From Paracoccaceae bacterium (GTDB lineage Bacteria; Pseudomonadota; Alphaproteobacteria; Rhodobacterales; Rhodobacteraceae), in the NCBI GenBank assembly GCA_019090405.1, contig JAHRVZ010000170.1, forward strand, positions 1-6,016: a DNA stretch of 6,016 bases, in the 5' to 3' direction. The first letter of the stretch is position 1. Each line of letters starts with the position of its first letter. The notes under the pieces are model-generated. The model was not told the DNA's origin and made no database searches. It saw only the letters and a program-made list of their open reading frames with translations. Both the position numbers and the translations under genes were made by a program. This document shows positions 4,741 to 6,016 of the stretch, in pieces.

Positions 4741-6016
4741 CCAACAATACAGCGGCAATCATTGGCGGTGGGGTAATTGGCGGCGGTTGGGCTGCGCGGT
4801 TCTTGCTGAACGGTTGGGATGTGCGGGTGTTTGACCCGGACCCCGAAGCCAAGCGTAAGATTGGCGAAGTGCTGGACAATGCGCGCCGATCGTTGCCGGG
4901 GCTAAGTGATGTGGCATTGCCGGATGAGGGGCGGCTAAGTTTTCATGATGATCTGGGTGATGCGGTTGCCAAAGCCGTCTGGATTCAAGAGAGCGTTCCT
5001 GAGAACCTTGCAATAAAGCAAAAGGTGTTTGCGACTATTCAGGCGTTTTGCGATACAGGCGCAATTATCGGGTCGTCTACATCCGGGTTCAAACCATCGG
5101 AACTACAAAAGGGTGCCAGCCGCCCCGAACAAATCATGGTCACACACCCGTTTAACCCGGTTTATCTGCTGCCTTTGATCGAGCTGGTGACGACGCCGAC
5201 CAATGACACCGCGAGGATTGAACAGGCAAGCGCAATGCTGGTGTCGCTGGGGCTGCACCCGCTGCATGTGAAAAAAGAGATTGATGCCCATATCGCCGAT
5301 CGCTTCCTTGAGGCGGTTTGGCGCGAGGCGTTATGGCTGATCAAAGATGGTATCGCCAGCACCAAAGAAATCGACGATGCGATACGTTATGGATTTGGTA
5401 TTCGCTGGGCGCAAATGGGTCTGTTTGAAACCTATAGGGTCGCTGGCGGCGAGGCCGGGATGAAGCATTTTATTGCGCAGTTTGGTCCGGCTCTGAAATG
5501 GCCATGGACCAAACTGATGGATGTGCCTGATCTGACGGATGAACTGGTTGATATGATTTCGGATCAGTCGGACGCCCAATCGGGCATGTTTTCAATCCGC
5601 GAATTGGAACGTATCCGCGACAATAATCTGGTCAGCATGATGCGGGCGCTAAAGATGCAGGACTGGGGCGCGGGGGCACTGCTGAACGCGCATGACAAAG
5701 TGCTGAAATCCGGCACTGAACTGGCCGCAACTTTGGATCAGATCAAGGATTTATCGCAACCGATTTTGACCCTGGAGCGCGCTGTTCCGATAGATTGGGC
5801 AGATTACAACGGCCATATGACCGAGTCGCGATACCTTGATGCCTTTGCCGCCGCTACGGATCGTTTCATGGTGTTGATTGGCTGTGATGCAACCTATATT
5901 AAGACCGGCTGCGGAAGCTATTTCACCGCCGAGACCCATATCCGGCACATAGACGAGGTTTTTACCGGGGCAAAAATATCGGTGCGCACGCAGATGTTGC
6001 TGGGGGCAGGCAAGAA
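4737..6016 (+). CDS. lcdH: L-carnitine 3-dehydrogenase fused to a hot-dog thioesterase (3' end beyond window)
   Basis: Partial; 426 complete codons are visible and the frame is open at the edge. Residues 1-330 are a 3-hydroxyacyl-CoA-dehydrogenase-like NAD enzyme: Rossmann motif GGGVIGGGW (10-18), Asp33 after the second strand favouring NAD, and catalytic residues Ser116, His137 (in HPFNPVYLLP) and Glu149, with the Ser-His-Glu spacing seen in the family. The DAHIADRF and RYGFGIRWAQMGLFETYR segments are typical of carnitine dehydrogenases. From about 343 a hot-dog thioesterase domain begins, with WADYNGHMTESRYLDAF (354-370) around the likely catalytic Asp356. Such fusions oxidise L-carnitine to 3-dehydrocarnitine and hydrolyse betainyl-CoA to glycine betaine. 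GGAA at 4725-4728 is a weak Shine-Dalgarno. ATG 4737 is the only start giving the family N-terminus; the frame is open further upstream without an ATG. Confidence 0.93.
   Translation, partial: MTNNTAAIIGGGVIGGGWAARFLLNGWDVRVFDPDPEAKRKIGEVLDNARRSLPGLSDVALPDEGRLSFHDDLGDAVAKAVWIQESVPENLAIKQKVFATIQAFCDTGAIIGSSTSGFKPSELQKGASRPEQIMVTHPFNPVYLLPLIELVTTPTNDTARIEQASAMLVSLGLHPLHVKKEIDAHIADRFLEAVWREALWLIKDGIASTKEIDDAIRYGFGIRWAQMGLFETYRVAGGEAGMKHFIAQFGPALKWPWTKLMDVPDLTDELVDMISDQSDAQSGMFSIRELERIRDNNLVSMMRALKMQDWGAGALLNAHDKVLKSGTELAATLDQIKDLSQPILTLERAVPIDWADYNGHMTESRYLDAFAAATDRFMVLIGCDATYIKTGCGSYFTAETHIRHIDEVFTGAKISVRTQMLLGAGK

Noticed and set aside
4655..4879. Minus-strand ORF across the BKACE-dehydrogenase gap and dehydrogenase start
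   Set aside because: It is low complexity (PPPITPPPM) created by the glycine-rich Rossmann codons on the other strand.

Overview
The window looks like chromosomal DNA from a marine alphaproteobacterium of the Rhodobacterales (roseobacter type). The reasons are moderately GC-rich coding sequence, the character of the proteins, and a short intergenic motif at about 2626-2650 that I recognise from many roseobacter genomes. No rRNA, tRNA, transposase, CRISPR array or phage gene is visible.

Layout. Positions 1-1000 are more AT-rich and carry minus-strand material. There is a small secreted SH3-like protein (25-351), a 64-codon hypothetical ORF just upstream of it (369-563), and then a stretch (560-933) where protein-like reading jumps between frames. 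That stretch is probably a decayed gene or a set of very small ORFs. Next comes a divergent pair: a single-domain rhodanese (1000-1401, minus) and a Tas-like aldo/keto reductase (1549-2595, plus). The reductase converges on a GlxA-type AraC-family regulator (2637-3639 region, coding 2650-3639, minus), with the roseobacter-type intergenic repeat between them.

The right half is the most interpretable part and reads as an L-carnitine catabolism locus. The regulator is divergent from a plus-strand operon: a beta-keto acid cleavage enzyme (BKACE/DUF849, 3719-4630), then an L-carnitine 3-dehydrogenase fused to a hot-dog thioesterase domain (from 4737, running off the window). By known biochemistry the fused dehydrogenase oxidises L-carnitine to 3-dehydrocarnitine. 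BKACE splits that with acetyl-CoA into acetoacetate and betainyl-CoA, and the thioesterase releases glycine betaine. The AraC-type regulator is the obvious candidate carnitine sensor (CdhR-like).

The least expected structure is the 106-base gap between BKACE and the dehydrogenase. A 37-codon ORF with a well-placed Shine-Dalgarno fills it exactly, overlapping its neighbours by GTGA and ATGA. The same stretch holds a GC-rich hairpin and a perfect 8-base inverted repeat whose right arm covers the start of the dehydrogenase ribosome binding site. The pathway itself is already described; this coupling region is the part most worth testing.
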